From: Eukaryota sp. TZLM1-RC
Taxonomy: Eukaryota > Metamonada: BaSk clade
DNA: 64,000 bases
Assembly (NCBI GenBank): GCA_040285825.1
Contig: JAUPSS010000005.1
Coordinates: 806,001-870,000, forward strand
Direction: 5' to 3'
This document shows positions 21,673 to 33,447 of the stretch, one piece after another. A model generated the notes under the pieces. That model saw only the letters and a program-made list of their open reading frames with translations, had not been told where the DNA came from and made no database searches. Positions within the stretch are counted from its first letter, which is position 1. Each line of letters begins with the position of its first letter. Made by a program: the position numbers and the translations under genes.

Positions 21673-24600
21673 TTTTTCTCCCTCCCTTAGTCAACCCTTT
21701 CATATTTCACTTTCTGTCAAGGCGTCAAAGTCGTACTGTTTCTCTGTCAAAACGATGCCTTTGGCTGATAGTGACTCTGATACTGATTGGAACGCCCAAG
21801 CAAAGATTCTACCAGTCAGATCAAGCTCATCCATTCCACTTCCCCACTCTTCCCACAATACAAGCTATGCTCGAAATTCATCTCAAAAAAATTTTCATTC
21901 AAAAACTGATCATTGTACCAGAAAAAACACAGAAAAACCACCATTACGTTCCTTGCGTTCTGTTGCGCGTTCTTTTAACAACTCCGTTTCTCGAAATTTG
22001 TTTTCTCCAGCTGAAACTGCAAAAAGTCAAAAGTCTATTTCTACTTTTAACTCAAAAATTGACAAAATTGAAAGAACTGAAAAAATGAAACCACTGCCAT
22101 TAAAAGGTTCTAAAAAATGTTCGATTTGTGGTATCAGTGGTCATAATTCGAGAACGTGCCCTGAGAAACAAAAAAGAGAATTTGAATTAAAATCTGCTCA
22201 ACAAATTCTCAAATGTTCTGTTCCAGCTGTTGCCGTTGTGAAAGGTGCTGAAAATAATGTTTCTGACGATCAACAGTTAAATGCTTCTAGTGTTCCCTCT
22301 TCTTCCCCTTCTGAAAACAGTAATTTTTGTTGTCCATTTTGCAAAAAAGATGTTGCAGATTCACGAAATGGTCGAAAACTTCTGTTTTGTATGAATTGTA
22401 AAGCCGTTGATACCGTAAGACCCCCGATCCGGATCCCAGTAGAAATAAGTCCCGCCAGCACAATCCCCTTCTCAATGGAAATGAGAAATTTTACTTCTGA
22501 ATTGAAAAATAATAAGTGGAATATTTCATACTTCTGGAAATATTTTGCTAGAAAAAACAAAAATTGTTTTAAGAAAAAATTTGGAAATAGAAAAATTGTA
22601 AAATCAAAAATTTGCCGAAAATTGTGCTTACGTGGTCGTTATGGTGCCGCAAAGCAGTCTTTGTTTTCCTCTTCTTTGGCTGATGGAAACTCTGATACTC
22701 TTGAAAAACTCCAAAAGTTGCATCCTCAAGAAAATTTCAAGTGCAGCAAGCCTGAAGTGTGTCCTTTTTGGATTGAAAATCCTATTACTGCAATTGAAGT
22801 TCTTAAAGCTATTCAAAAATTACCTAAGGGGAAAGCAGCAGGCCCATCTGGAATTTCTTTTGATCTCTTAAAAATAGCGTGTTCCAGTGCTCCCGAAATT
22901 GCTGATGATCTAGCCCACTATTTTCAACAATTAATTGTTTTGAAAATAAATCCTCCATTTGAATTGCTCGCAGCACGTCTGATTGCTTTAGTAAAGCCTG
23001 GAAACGGAATCAAACCTGATGGAATACGCCCAATTGCTGTTGGTGAATCTCTTTCTCGTTTGCTGGCATCAATTGTCTTCGATCGTGTCAAAGACAAAGC
23101 CTCTACATTTTTGAATCCTCATCAATTTGGAATCAAAACAATTGATGGTGCTTCTGTTGCTGCTATTGCCTCTGATACCTTTTTTAATGCAGAGGAAAAT
23201 AATTTTATTTTAATCTCGACTTTAAAAATGCTTTTAATTCTGTAAAGCGAGAAGCAATTTTTGAAGTTATTAAATCTGATTTTCCTGAGCTATCGAGTTT
23301 TTTCTACCATTTTTATGGTAAAGAATCAGATTTGATTTTTAATTCATTTGCTCTTAAATCATCTTCTGGTGTGAATCAAGGTGACCCTTTAGGTCCATTA
23401 TTGTTTTGTTTGGCTATTCACAAAACTTTAAATATCATTAAGCAAAAATACCCTTCTATAAAAATAGTTGCTTATATGGATGATATATCCTTGATTGGTT
23501 CATTTGATTTACTAGAATTGGTTGCTCAAAAAATTGCCGATTCATATGAAAATATTGGGCTTCATCTTAATGCCAGCAAATGCCTTCTGATTGGCTCTTC
23601 TGCTCAAGACCTCGTGATAAACGATTCTATTGTCCCTTTTACTAATTATAGTAGTGATGCTTTTAAGTTCCTTGGTTGTTGGTTAGGAAATGTGCCTCAA
23701 ATTCAGAATGAATTGCAAGTTATTTTGGAAAAAAATGAAAATTGAACTTGATTCAATTTCTTCTTTAGATATAGAAAAGCATATTAAATTTTTTATGCTT
23801 AAAATTTGCTACACTGGGAGAATAACCCACATTTTGAGATCTTGTGCTCCTTCCATAGCATTAGATTTTTGTCGTTCTTTTAATTCATTGAGAACAGAAT
23901 TTTTTTGCTGATTTATTGGATGTAGAACCAGGAATGTTGAAAAGCCATTTATTTTCTTCAGCAAATTTGGGGGGTATTGGATTTACTAAATCTTCAATTT
24001 TGTGTCAATCAGCATTCTTGGGTGGTGGCAAAAATTTTATTTATGAATTTTCTCGTAGATTTCCTGATGATTCTCATCTGTTAGTCCCCAATTGTAGTCC
24101 CTATTTGTATGAGTTATCTTGTGAACTTGAAAAATTACCGCCACAAATTTGGACCAAATGTTTTCCTCAATCAATTCAAGAAATTCCAAACCGATCTCTA
24201 TTTAATTTACAGTTTTGCTGTAAAAAGCTTCAACAAAAATTGTCAAAGATTTTTGAAAGCTTGGATTTTGATGTTAGACTTGGCTTGGCCAAGAAAAAGA
24301 ATCCCGCTTTTGCAAATCTTTTTACAAGATATGTGTGACAGTACTTCTTCTGCCTTAGTAACAACAATTCCACAAGTTTATGGTACTCTCTTATCCGATT
24401 CTGCTTGGACTCTGAATATGAGATTTCGTTCCTTTATCTGGCCTGATAATTTACCTCATAATTTAATTTGTAAATGTTCTCGAGAAATTACAACTACTCA
24501 TTTGTTAAATTGTAAACATTTTATTACTTTTTAGAAGCAAGGTTCATGATGCTGTAAGAGACCAGTTATATTGTATGTGTAAATCTCATAGAATTGAATC

Positions 24601-25144
24601 CTTCTTGGAACCTTTGTTGTCAAATCTGTTTGATGCTGAAAATGATTTTCATAAGAATAATAGAGGTGATGTCATATTACCTGGATTAGATGGAAGCTTC
24701 ATTTTTATTGGATGTAATGTCTGTTGATCCTTGTAATGCCTCAAATGAAAGGCTTGTTAATTCTGAAATTCATAATCCCCTTTCAAATGCTGAAAATTTT
24801 AAATTCAAAAAATACAATGAACCTTTGTCCAAATTGGCCAGTCTACAGCATGCAAAATACAATTTGTATCCATTTGTATTTTCCCTTTTTGGTTCACTTG
24901 CACCAACTGCTTTACGTTTTTTGGATGATTTTGAAATGATTGTAAAGAGAAGAACTGGCAGAAATTTCAACAGATTGTTTTGGCAAAATAGAATTGTGTT
25001 TTCTATTTTAAAGGGGATGTTGAAGATGGTTTCCGATGCTTTGCTTTCTCTTGGATCTCACTATGAGAGAGTTGCATCTAGTGTTTTTGTTTTGGGAGAG
25101 ATGGATTTTTTAGATGTTGATTTATAGGTTTAGAATAAAATTAA
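21673..25144 (+). mobile_element. Near full-length Fam-A (plus strand)
   Basis: Begins with a T-run, CTCCCTCCC and an about 80-nt leader, and ends with AATAAA at 25134-25140 close to 25144. Both termini are present, so it was a full-length copy of about 3.47 kb. No matching TSD was found: the left flank is B'' (AATTCTTTT) and the right flank is a 68-bp minus-strand Fam-A scrap starting AGCAAATGA. A rearrangement after insertion is likely. Confidence 0.88.
21755..25127 (+). pseudogene. Fam-A ORF, frameshifted
   Basis: Starts at MPLADSDSD. Contains the CCHC knuckle (CSICGISGHNSRTC), C4 finger (CCPFC...CMNC), RGRYGAAK, GKAAGPSG and RT motifs through YMDDIS, thumb, CCHC finger and RLE. Single-base homopolymer indels break the frame near 23205, 23728, 23905, 24315, 24533 and 24705. 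Motif B reads GVNQGDPLG, replacing the Lys found in every other copy. Expected intact length is 1,122 aa. Not translatable as one protein. Confidence 0.9.
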
Positions 25145-25212
25145 GCAAATGAAGCAAATGAATTAAAAATTAAATCTGATTCTTTACCATAAAAATGGTA
25201 GAAAAAACTCGA
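25145..25212 (-). pseudogene. Fam-A scrap (RT, 68 bp)
   Basis: Corresponds to Fam-A around the motif A-B linker (YHFYGKESDLIFNSF) in minus orientation. It lies between the Fam-A 3' end and plus-strand Fam-B, with AGCAAATGA repeated at its left edge. It is probably debris from rearrangement. Confidence 0.75.
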
Positions 25213-26265
25213 TAGTTTTTTCTTTTGAAAATTTGTTATGCTGGAAAAATTACTCATTTACTGCGATCATTACCTCCATCCCTAACTTACAATTTTTGTA
25301 GACAATTTAACAAAATACGTACCCAATTTTTGGCTTATTTAATGTCAGTTGATCCATCAATTTTGAAAAATCATATTTTTTCTGATGTTCAACTTGGCGG
25401 TGTTGGATTCAATTCATCAAAATATTTGACCAAAGCTGCATTTATTGGTGGTGGAAAAAATTTTGTATTTGAATTCTCTAGAAGATATCCTTTTGCCGAA
25501 AATCTTCTTGAAAATACAAATAGCATATTCCTGGATAACTTAAGAGAAGAAATATCCAGTTTATCTCCCGACTTATGGCAATCATGTTTCCCCATATCCA
25601 TTCAAGAAATTCCAGACAGAAGTTTATATTCATTGAAATTTGCGTTGAAAAAGCTCCAACGACATCTTTTGAAAAATTTTGAAAACAAGGATTTTATTGT
25701 TCGACTTAGCACGGCTAAGAAAGAAAAATCCTGCTTTTGCCAATTTTTGATTGATTTGAAGGACAGTTCATCTGCAGTTTTGATAAATCAAATTCCCCAG
25801 ATTTATGGTCTATTTTTGAATGACGACCAATGGACCACTGCTATGAGAATGCGTTGTTATTTATGGCCTTGTAATTTGCCCAATGATTTGTTTTGTAAAT
25901 GTGGAGCTGGTTTGACATTATCACATTTATTTAATTGTAATAGATATATTTCCTATCGTTCTACGTTGCATGATGCAGTCAGAGATCAAATCCATGCAAT
26001 GTGTAATTCCTATCATATTGAATCTTTTGTAGAACCTTTGTTGAGGTCTCTTGATATAAATGAAAGCGTAAGAGATTCAGAATATGGAAAACGACGTGCT
26101 GATGTTGTTGTGCCCTCGTTTGATGATGTCATGAATTTTGTTGATGTCGTAACAGTGGATGTGTGCAAGAAAAATGCCTTGAAAAATGCTCAATCCGAAG
26201 TATCCCCCCTTGATGACTCCGAATTGTACAAACGGAAAAAGTATGCAAATCCTTTAAAAGAATTT
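25213..26265 (+). pseudogene. Fam-B internal fragment (thumb to RLE)
   Basis: Plus-strand Fam-B from LKFFLLKICYAGK to KKYANPLKE. A local frame slip at 25725-25750 (one extra A, then one T lost) changes about seven residues (KSCFCQF for NPAFANF) and restores the frame. The CCHC finger and RADVVVP motif are present. It ends at AAAAGAATT, the reverse complement of the sequence where minus-strand B'' stops at 21672. Both ends are truncated. Confidence 0.88.
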
Positions 26266-29215
26266 TTTTTTCAAACAGATTTGACAACAAAGGTTCCAAG
26301 AAGGATTCAATTCTATGAGATTTACACATACAATATAACTGGTCTCTTACAGCATCATGAACCTTGCTTCTAAAAGTAATAAAATGTTTACAATTTAACA
26401 AATGAGTAGTTGTAATTTCTCGAGAACATTTACAAATTAAATTATGAGGTAAATTATCAGGCCAGATAAAGGAACGAACTCTCATATTCAGAGTCCAAGC
26501 AGAATCGGATAAGAGAGTACCATAAACTTGTGGAATTGTTGTTACTAAGGCAGAAGAAGTACTGTCACACATATCTTGTAAAAAGATTTGCAAAAGCGGG
26601 ATTCTTTTTCTTGGCCAAGCCAAGTCTAACATCAAAATCCAAGCTTTCAAAAATCTTTGACAATTTTTGTTGAAGCTTTTTACAGCAAAACTGTAAATTA
26701 AATAGAGATCGGTTTGGAATTTCTTGAATTGATTGAGGAAAACATTTGGTCCAAATTTGTGGCGGTAATTTTTCAAGTTCACAAGATAACTCATACAAAT
26801 AGGGACTACAATTGGGGACTAACAGATGAGAATCATCAGGAAATCTACGAGAAAATTCATAAATAAAATTTTGCCACCACCCAAGAATGCTGATTGACAC
26901 AAAATTGAAGATTTAGTAAATCCAATACCACCCAAATTTGCTGAAGAAAATAAATGGCTTTTCAACATTCCTGGATCTACATCCAATAAATCAGCAAAAA
27001 ATTCTGTTCTCAATGAATTAAAAGAACGACAAAAATCTAATGCTATGGAAGGAGCACAAGATCTCAAAATGTGGGTTATTCTCCCAGTGTAGCAAATTTT
27101 AAGCATGAAAAATTTAATATGCTTTTCTATATCTAAAGAAGAAATTGAATCAAGTTCAATTTTCATTATTTCCAAAATAACTTGCAATTCATTCTGAATT
27201 TGAGGCACATTTCCTAACCAACAACCAAGGAACTTAAAAGCATCACTACTGTAATTAGTAAAAGGGACAATAGAATCGTTTATCACGAGGTCTTGAGCAG
27301 AAGAGCCAATCAGAAGGCATTTGCTGGCATTAAGATGAAGCCCAATATTTTCATATGAATCGGCAATTTTTTGAGCAACCAATTCTAGTAAATCAAATGA
27401 ACCAATCAAGGATATATCATCCATATAAGCAACTATTTTTATAGAAGGGTATTTTTGCTTAATGATATTTAAAGTTTTGTGAATAGCCAAACAAAACAAT
27501 AATGGACCTAAAGGGTCACCTTGCTTCACACCAGAAGATGATTTAAGAGCAAATGAATTAAAAATCAAATCTGATTCTTTACCATAAAAATGGTAGAAAA
27601 AAACTCGATAGCTCAGGAAAATCAGATTTAATAACTTCAAAAATTGCTTCTCGCTTTACAGAATTAAAAAGCATTTTTAAAGTCGAGATTAAAAATAAAA
27701 TTATTTTCCTCTGCATTAAAAAAGGTATCAGAGGCAATAGCAGCAACAGAAGCACCATCAATTGTTTTGATTCCAAATTGATGAGGATTCAAAAATGTAG
27801 AAGCTTTGTCTTTGACACGATCGAAGACAATTGATGCTAGCAAACGAGAAAGAGATTCACCAACAGCAATTGGGCGTATTCCATCAGGTTTGATTCCGTT
27901 TCCAGGCTTTACTAAAGCAATCAGACGTGCTGCGAGTAATTCAAATGGAGGATTAATTTTCAAAACAATCAATTGTTGAAAATAGTGGGCTAGATCATCA
28001 GCAATTTCGGGAGCACTGGAACACGCTATTTTTAACAGATCAAAAGAAATTCCAGATGGGCCTGCTGTTTTCCCTTTTTTGCAATTTTTGAATAGCTTTA
28101 AGAACTTCAATTGCGGTAATAGGATTTTCAATCCAACAAGGACACACTTCAGGCTTGCTGCACTTGAAATTTTCTTGAGGATGCAACTTTTGAAGTTTTT
28201 CAAGGGTATCAGAGTTTGCATCAGCCAAAGAAGAGGAAAACAAAGACTGCTTTGCGGCACCATAACGACCACGTAAGCACAATTTACGGCAAATTTTTGA
28301 TTTTACAATTTTTCTATTTCCAAATTTTTTCTTAAAACAATTTTTGTTTTTTCTAGCAAAATATTTCCAGAAGGATGAAATATTCCACTTATTATTTTTC
28401 AATTCAGAAGTAAAATTTCTCATTTCCATTGAGAAGGGGATTGTGCTGGCGGGACTTATTTCTACTGGGATCCGGACCGGGGGTCTTACGGTATCAACGG
28501 CGTTACAATTCGTACAAAACAAAAGTTTTCGACCATTTCGTGAATCTGCAACATCTTTTTTGCAAAATGGACAACAAAAATTACTGTTTTCAGAAGGGGA
28601 AGAAGAGGGAACACTGGAAGCATTTAACTGTTGATCGTCAGAAACATTATGTTCAGCACCTTTCACAACGGCAACAGCTGGAACAGAACATTTGAGAATT
28701 TGTTGAGCAGATTTTAATTCAAATTCTCTTTTTTGTTTCTCAGGGCACGTTCTCGAATTATGACCACTGATACCACAAATCGAACATTTTTTAGAACCTT
28801 TTAATGGCAGTGGTTTCATTTTTTCAGTTCTTTCAATTTTGTCAATTTTTGAGTTAAAAGTAGAAATAGACTTTTGACTTTTTGCAGTTTCAGCTGGAGA
28901 AAACAAATTTCGAGAAACGGAGTTGTTAATAGAACGCGCAGCAGAACGCAAGGAACGTAATGGTGGTTTTTCTGTGTTTTTTCTGGTACAATGATCAGTT
29001 TTTGAATGAAAATTTTTTTGAGATGAATTTCGAGCATAGCTTGTATTGTGGGGAGAATGGGGAAGTGGAGTGGATGAGCTTGATCTGACTGGTAGAATCT
29101 TTGCTTGGGCGTTCCAATCAGTATCAGAGTCACTATCAGCCAAAGGCATCGTTTTGACAGAGAAACAGTACGATTTTGACGCTTTGACAGAAAGTGAAAT
29201 ATGAAAGGGTTGACT
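26266..29215 (-). mobile_element. Fam-A 5' two-thirds copy
   Basis: Minus-strand Fam-A from CAAACAGATTT (within SNLFDAE, 3'-truncated) to the leader near 29215. The start codon is at 29147-29149 (MPLADSDSD). Knuckle, C4 finger, all RT motifs and the thumb are present, but the frame breaks near 26580, 26868, 27600, 27670 and 28075, mostly in homopolymers. The leader lacks its last pyrimidine block: the sequence jumps to plus-strand Fam-B after GACTAAGGGG, a junction repeated at 38062. Confidence 0.88.
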
Positions 29216-30860
29216 AAGGGGTTTTAATCTGGATTCTTTATCAGGAGTTAAACAAGGAGACCCTTTAGGTCCTTTCTTTTTTTGTCTTGCAATTCACCCA
29301 ATTTTGAAAAAATTAAAAGAAGAAAATTCTGACCTTCAAGTGGTAGCTTACATGGATGACATTTCTTGTATTGGTCCAGAAAGTACAATTAATAGGGTTG
29401 CTAATGAAGCTGCTACATTATACCAATCCATAGGTCTTGATTTGAATGTTCAAAAATGTTTTTGTATTTCTAGAAAAAATGTTAAGTTAATAATTAATTC
29501 CCTCGAAGTTCCATATATTGATTATACTTCAACTAGTTTCTGCTTTCTGGGTTGCTATTTAGGTTCCGCCGAAAAGACACTTGACAGCCTTGAAAATTAT
29601 TTAAATTCAATTAAAAAAGAGCTAGAAGTCATAAAGACTTTTTTTTTGTATAATATTTTTATTCAACAACAAATATGAAATACACAATTAAAACTCCACA
29701 TCCTCAAAACCTGCCTCCCCTACATCAAAACAATTAATCGCTAAAGATTCAGAAAATTTCCCAAAAGAAGATAGTGAATCAGAAATTAGTGTTTCCATTC
29801 CCTTAAAAATAGAAAATACAATCCTGTTTTGCCAGTAAACACGATTGAAAATTCTTCCAGTTCTTTCCTTTACAACTACAACAAAATCCTCAAGGAAAGC
29901 CATAGCAGCCTTACCTAGAGATCCAAGCAAAGAAATACAAATGGACATAAATTATATTGGGCATAAGAATTTTCATTAACCGAGGAAATGGGTTTCGCAT
30001 ATTTAGCAATTTTATATTTTTCGCCTGCAAGAAGAGGATTATTTACATCCGAGTTAATGAAATGTTCGTTAGAGGAATTACAAGGGTCAATAGACATGGC
30101 GTCCAAAATAGTAAAACTACCATTTAAACCGGGAACAACTAGATCACCTCTAGTAAAACCCATAGAAGCTCTGTTGTAACGCGTACTATCAATATTGGGA
30201 TCATCAAGAATTAATTTTGATAACAGCGGTTCTAAAAAGGAATCTACACGATATGATTTGCACATTACATAAATTTGGTCCCTGACGTTATTATGCACTT
30301 TGCTTCTATACGTAATGAAATGTTTACAGTTCAAAAGATGAGTAAACAAAAGAGGTTTACCACATTTACAAGTTAAATGATTTTGCAAATTGTTTGGCCA
30401 CAGAAAACAACGAAAACGCATGTTTAAAAGCCATTCATTGTCTTTTAGCAAAAGTCCATAAACAGAGGGAACTTGAGTTACTAAAGCAGCAGCAGAACTA
30501 TCACGAATATCCTTTAAAAAATTACCGAAAGCGGGATTTTTAGTTTTGGCCAAGCCAAGTCTTACTTCATAATCCAAGCCTTCATATAATTTAACCAGAT
30601 GGTGCTGAAGCTTTTTCAAGCAAAAACGTAAATTTGGAAGTGATCGAGTGGGAATTTCTTGAACGTTTTGAGGAAAACACTGAATCCAGATATCACTAGG
30701 CAAATTTTCTAATTCAAATTGCAGTTGATTCAAGTAAAAATTTGATTCACCATTGATCAGATGAACATCAAAAGGGAACCTTTGGAAAAATTCAAAAACA
30801 AAATTTTTACCGCCTCCCAAAAATCCCAAAAACCTCCCAAAGTCATAAAGACTCTTGAAT
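29216..30860 (+). pseudogene. Fam-B RT fragment, split by Fam-E
   Basis: Segments 29216-29639 and 30840-30860 carry plus-strand Fam-B from LDSLSGVKQGDPLG through YMDDISCIG and GCYLGSAEKTLDS to KELEVIKTLE. The frame is open in the first segment. It is cut on the right by the Fam-A tail at GACTCTTGAA. The same B(+)/A(-) junction recurs at about 33447 and 38488. Confidence 0.88.
29640..30853 (-). mobile_element. Fam-E, 5'-truncated copy (minus)
   Basis: C-terminal part of Fam-E: linker, CCHC finger (TCKCGKPLLFTHLLNC), RLE motif (RGDLVVPGLNG...D) and C-terminus FEDVEF. The frame breaks at about 29935 (ORFs 29688-29948 and 29915-30904). The A-tail is the T-run at 29640-29648. TSD AAGTCATAAAGACT, 14 bp, at 29626-29639 and 30840-30853. 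The 5' edge near 30830 has a short CCCAAAAA-type repeat, possibly filler made at integration. Confidence 0.92.
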
Positions 30861-31937
30861 TTTTTTTTAAAATTTAATTTTATTCTAAACCTATAAATCA
30901 ACATCTAAAAAATCCATCTCTCCCAAAACAAAAACACTAGATGCAACTCTCTCATAGTGAGATCCAAGAGAAAGCAAAGCATCAGAAACCATCTTCAACA
31001 TCCCCTTAAAAATAGAAAACACAATTCTATTTTGCCAAAACAATCTGTTGAAATTTCTGCCAGTTCTTCTCTTTACAAATTCTATGGGTCTGACTAGAGG
31101 TGATCTAGTTGTTCCTGGTTTAAATGGTAGTTTTACTATTTTGGACGCCATGTCTATTGACCCTTGTAATTCCTCTAACGAACATTTCATTAACTCGGAT
31201 GTAAATAATCCTCTTCTTGCAGGCGAAAAATATAAAATTGCTAAATATGCGAAACCCATTTCCTCGGTTAATGAAAATTCTCATACCCAATATAATTTAT
31301 GTCCATTTGTTTTTTCTTTGCTTGGATCTCTAGGTAAGGCTGCTATGGCTTTCCTTGAGGATTTTGTTGTAGTTGTAAAGGAAAGAACTGGAAGAATTTT
31401 CAATCGTGTTTACTGGCAAAACAGGATTGTATTTTCTATTTTTAAGGGAATGGTAACACTAATTTCTGATTCACTATCTTCTTTTGGGAAATTTTCTGAA
31501 TCTTTGGCGATTAATTGTTTTGATGTAGGGGAGGCAGGTTTTGAGGATGTGGAGTTTTAATTGTGTATTTCATATTTGTTGTTGAATAAAAATAATATAC
31601 TCTAAAAAAAATCTCTTTACAATCATTTCAAAATCATCCAAAAAACGTAAAGCAGTTGGTGCAAGTGAACCAAAAAGGGAAAATACAAATGGATACAAAT
31701 TGTATTTTGCATGCTGTAGACTGGCCAATTTGGACAAAGGTTCATTGTATTTTTTGAATTTAAAATTTTCAGCATTTGAAAGGGGATTATGAATTTCAGA
31801 ATTAACAAGCCTTTCATTTGAGGCATTACAAGGATCAACAGACATTACATCCAATAAAATGAAGCTTCCATCTAATCCAGGTAATATAACATCACCTTTA
31901 TTGTTCTTATGAAAATCATTTTCAGCATCAAACAGAT
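30861..31937 (-). mobile_element. Fam-A 3' copy split by Fam-E
   Basis: Segments 30861-31078 and 31612-31937 form one minus-strand Fam-A 3' end (RLE domain and tail). It is inserted after GACTCTTGAA of plus-strand Fam-B and interrupted at CAAACAGATTT by a minus-strand Fam-B tail. CAAACAGATTT is also where the Fam-A copy at 26266 begins, so the two are probably halves of one older copy now in swapped order. Confidence 0.8.
31079..31622 (+). mobile_element. Fam-E 3' fragment (plus) in Fam-A
   Basis: Plus-strand end of Fam-E from SMGLTRGDLVVPG to FEDVEF (stop 31558-31560), with AATAAA at 31584 and an A-run. TSD TCTCTTTACAA at 31068-31078 and 31612-31622. The open frame includes the RLE motif. 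Confidence 0.94.
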
Positions 31938-32953
31938 TTTTTTATTATACTTTTAATTTATTTTCAAAACCACAGTCTAAAAGTCAATATCTTCAAAACA
32001 AGCTTCCACAGCATCAAACCTTACAGCAGCAATGTTTTCATAATGTGCACTGACAGACATTAAAGCTTTCGAAATCATTTTAGGAATTGATTTGAAAATA
32101 GTAAAAACAATACGATTTAGCCACAAGCGACGATCAAAACGCTTATTCATTCTTTTTTTCACAAGATTTTCAAAATCATCAATAAAATTCAAAGCAGTTT
32201 TTCCAAGACGACCATACAACGATATAGCAAATGGGCAAATTTGGCAATCTACATGGCAAACATGCTTCAATTCTTTTAAAGGATTTGCATACTTTTTCCG
32301 TTTGTACAATTCGGAGTCATCAAGGGGGGATACTTCGGATTGAGCATTTTTCAAGGCATTTTTCTTGCATACATCCACTGTTACGACATCAACAACATTC
32401 ATCACATCATCAAACGGGGGCACAACAACATCAGCACGTCGTTTTCCATATTCTGAATCTCTTACGCTTTCATTTATATCAAGAGACCTCAACAAAGGTT
32501 CTACAAAAGATTCAATATGATAGGAATAACACATTGCATGGATTTGATCTCTGACTGCATCATGCAACGTAGAACGATAGGAAATGTATCTATTACAATT
32601 AAATAAATGTGATAATGTCAAACCAGCTCCACATTTACAAAACAAATCATTGGGCAAATTACAAGGCCATAAATAACAACGCATTCTCATAGCAGTGGTC
32701 CATTGGTCGTCATTCAAAAATAGACCATAAATCTGGGGAATTTGATTTATCAAAACTGCAGATGAACTGTCCTTCAAATCAATCAAAAAATTTGCAAAAA
32801 CAGGATTTTCTTTCTTAGCCGTGCTAAGTCGAACAATAAAATCCTTGTTTTCAAAATTTTTCAAAAGATGTCGTTGGAGCTTTTTCAACGCAAATTTTAA
32901 TGAATATAAACTTCTGTCTGGAATTTCTTGAATGGATATGGGGAAACATGATT
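31938..32953 (-). pseudogene. Fam-B 3' copy (minus)
   Basis: Minus-strand Fam-B from SLYSLKFALKKLQ to FEDIDF (31977), open throughout ORF 31977-32888 and including CKCGAGLTLSH and RRADVVVPPFDD. The 3' tail sits in Fam-A at CAAACAGATTT. The 5' truncation point (at ACATGA, 32953) abuts plus-strand Fam-B head to head. The same arrangement, with a 10-bp deletion, occurs at 46662. Confidence 0.88.
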
Positions 32954-33447
32954 TTTTTCCTGAACTCGAAACCTTTTTTTATAGGTTTTATGGTAATTCA
33001 TCTGATTTAATTTTTAATTCTTTTAATCTGGATTCTTTATCAGGAGTTAAACAAGGAGACCCTTTAGGTCCTTTCTTTTTTTGTCTTGCAATTCACCCAA
33101 TTTTGAAAAAATTAAAAGAAGAAAATTCTGACCTTCAAGTGGTAGCTTACATGGATGACATTTCTTGTATTGGTCCAGAAAGTACAATTAATAGGGTTGC
33201 TAATGAAGCTGCTACATTATACCAATCCATAGGTTTTGATTTGAATGTTCAAAAATGTTTTTGTATTTCTAGAAAAAATGTTAAGTTAATAATTAATTCC
33301 CTCGAAGTTCCAATTATTGATTATACTTCAACTAGTTTCTGCTTTCTGGGTTGCTATTTAGGTTCCGCCGAAAAGACACTTGACAGCCTTGAAAATTATT
33401 TAAATTCAATTAAAAAAGAGCTAGAAGTCATAAAGACTCTTGAATTT
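32954..33447 (+). pseudogene. Fam-B RT fragment (plus)
   Basis: Starts at TTTTCCTGAACT (32955-32966) and runs ETFFYRFYGNSSD, GVKQGDPLG, YMDDISCIG, GCYLGSAEKT to VIKTLE in one open frame. It is cut at GACTCTTGAA by a Fam-A tail. It belongs to the duplicated module also present at 46663-47160. Confidence 0.88.

Larger units (their letters stand above)
29216..33447. repeat. Segmental duplication, copy I
   Basis: Module order: Fam-A leader junction, B(+), A(-) tail, B(-), B(+). Without the two Fam-E insertions it is about 2.5 kb. The same order and the same junction sequences occur at 38063-47160, where the length without the Fam-D and Fam-C insertions is also about 2.5 kb. The left-flanking Fam-A (to about 27200) also matches. 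Confidence 0.8.
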
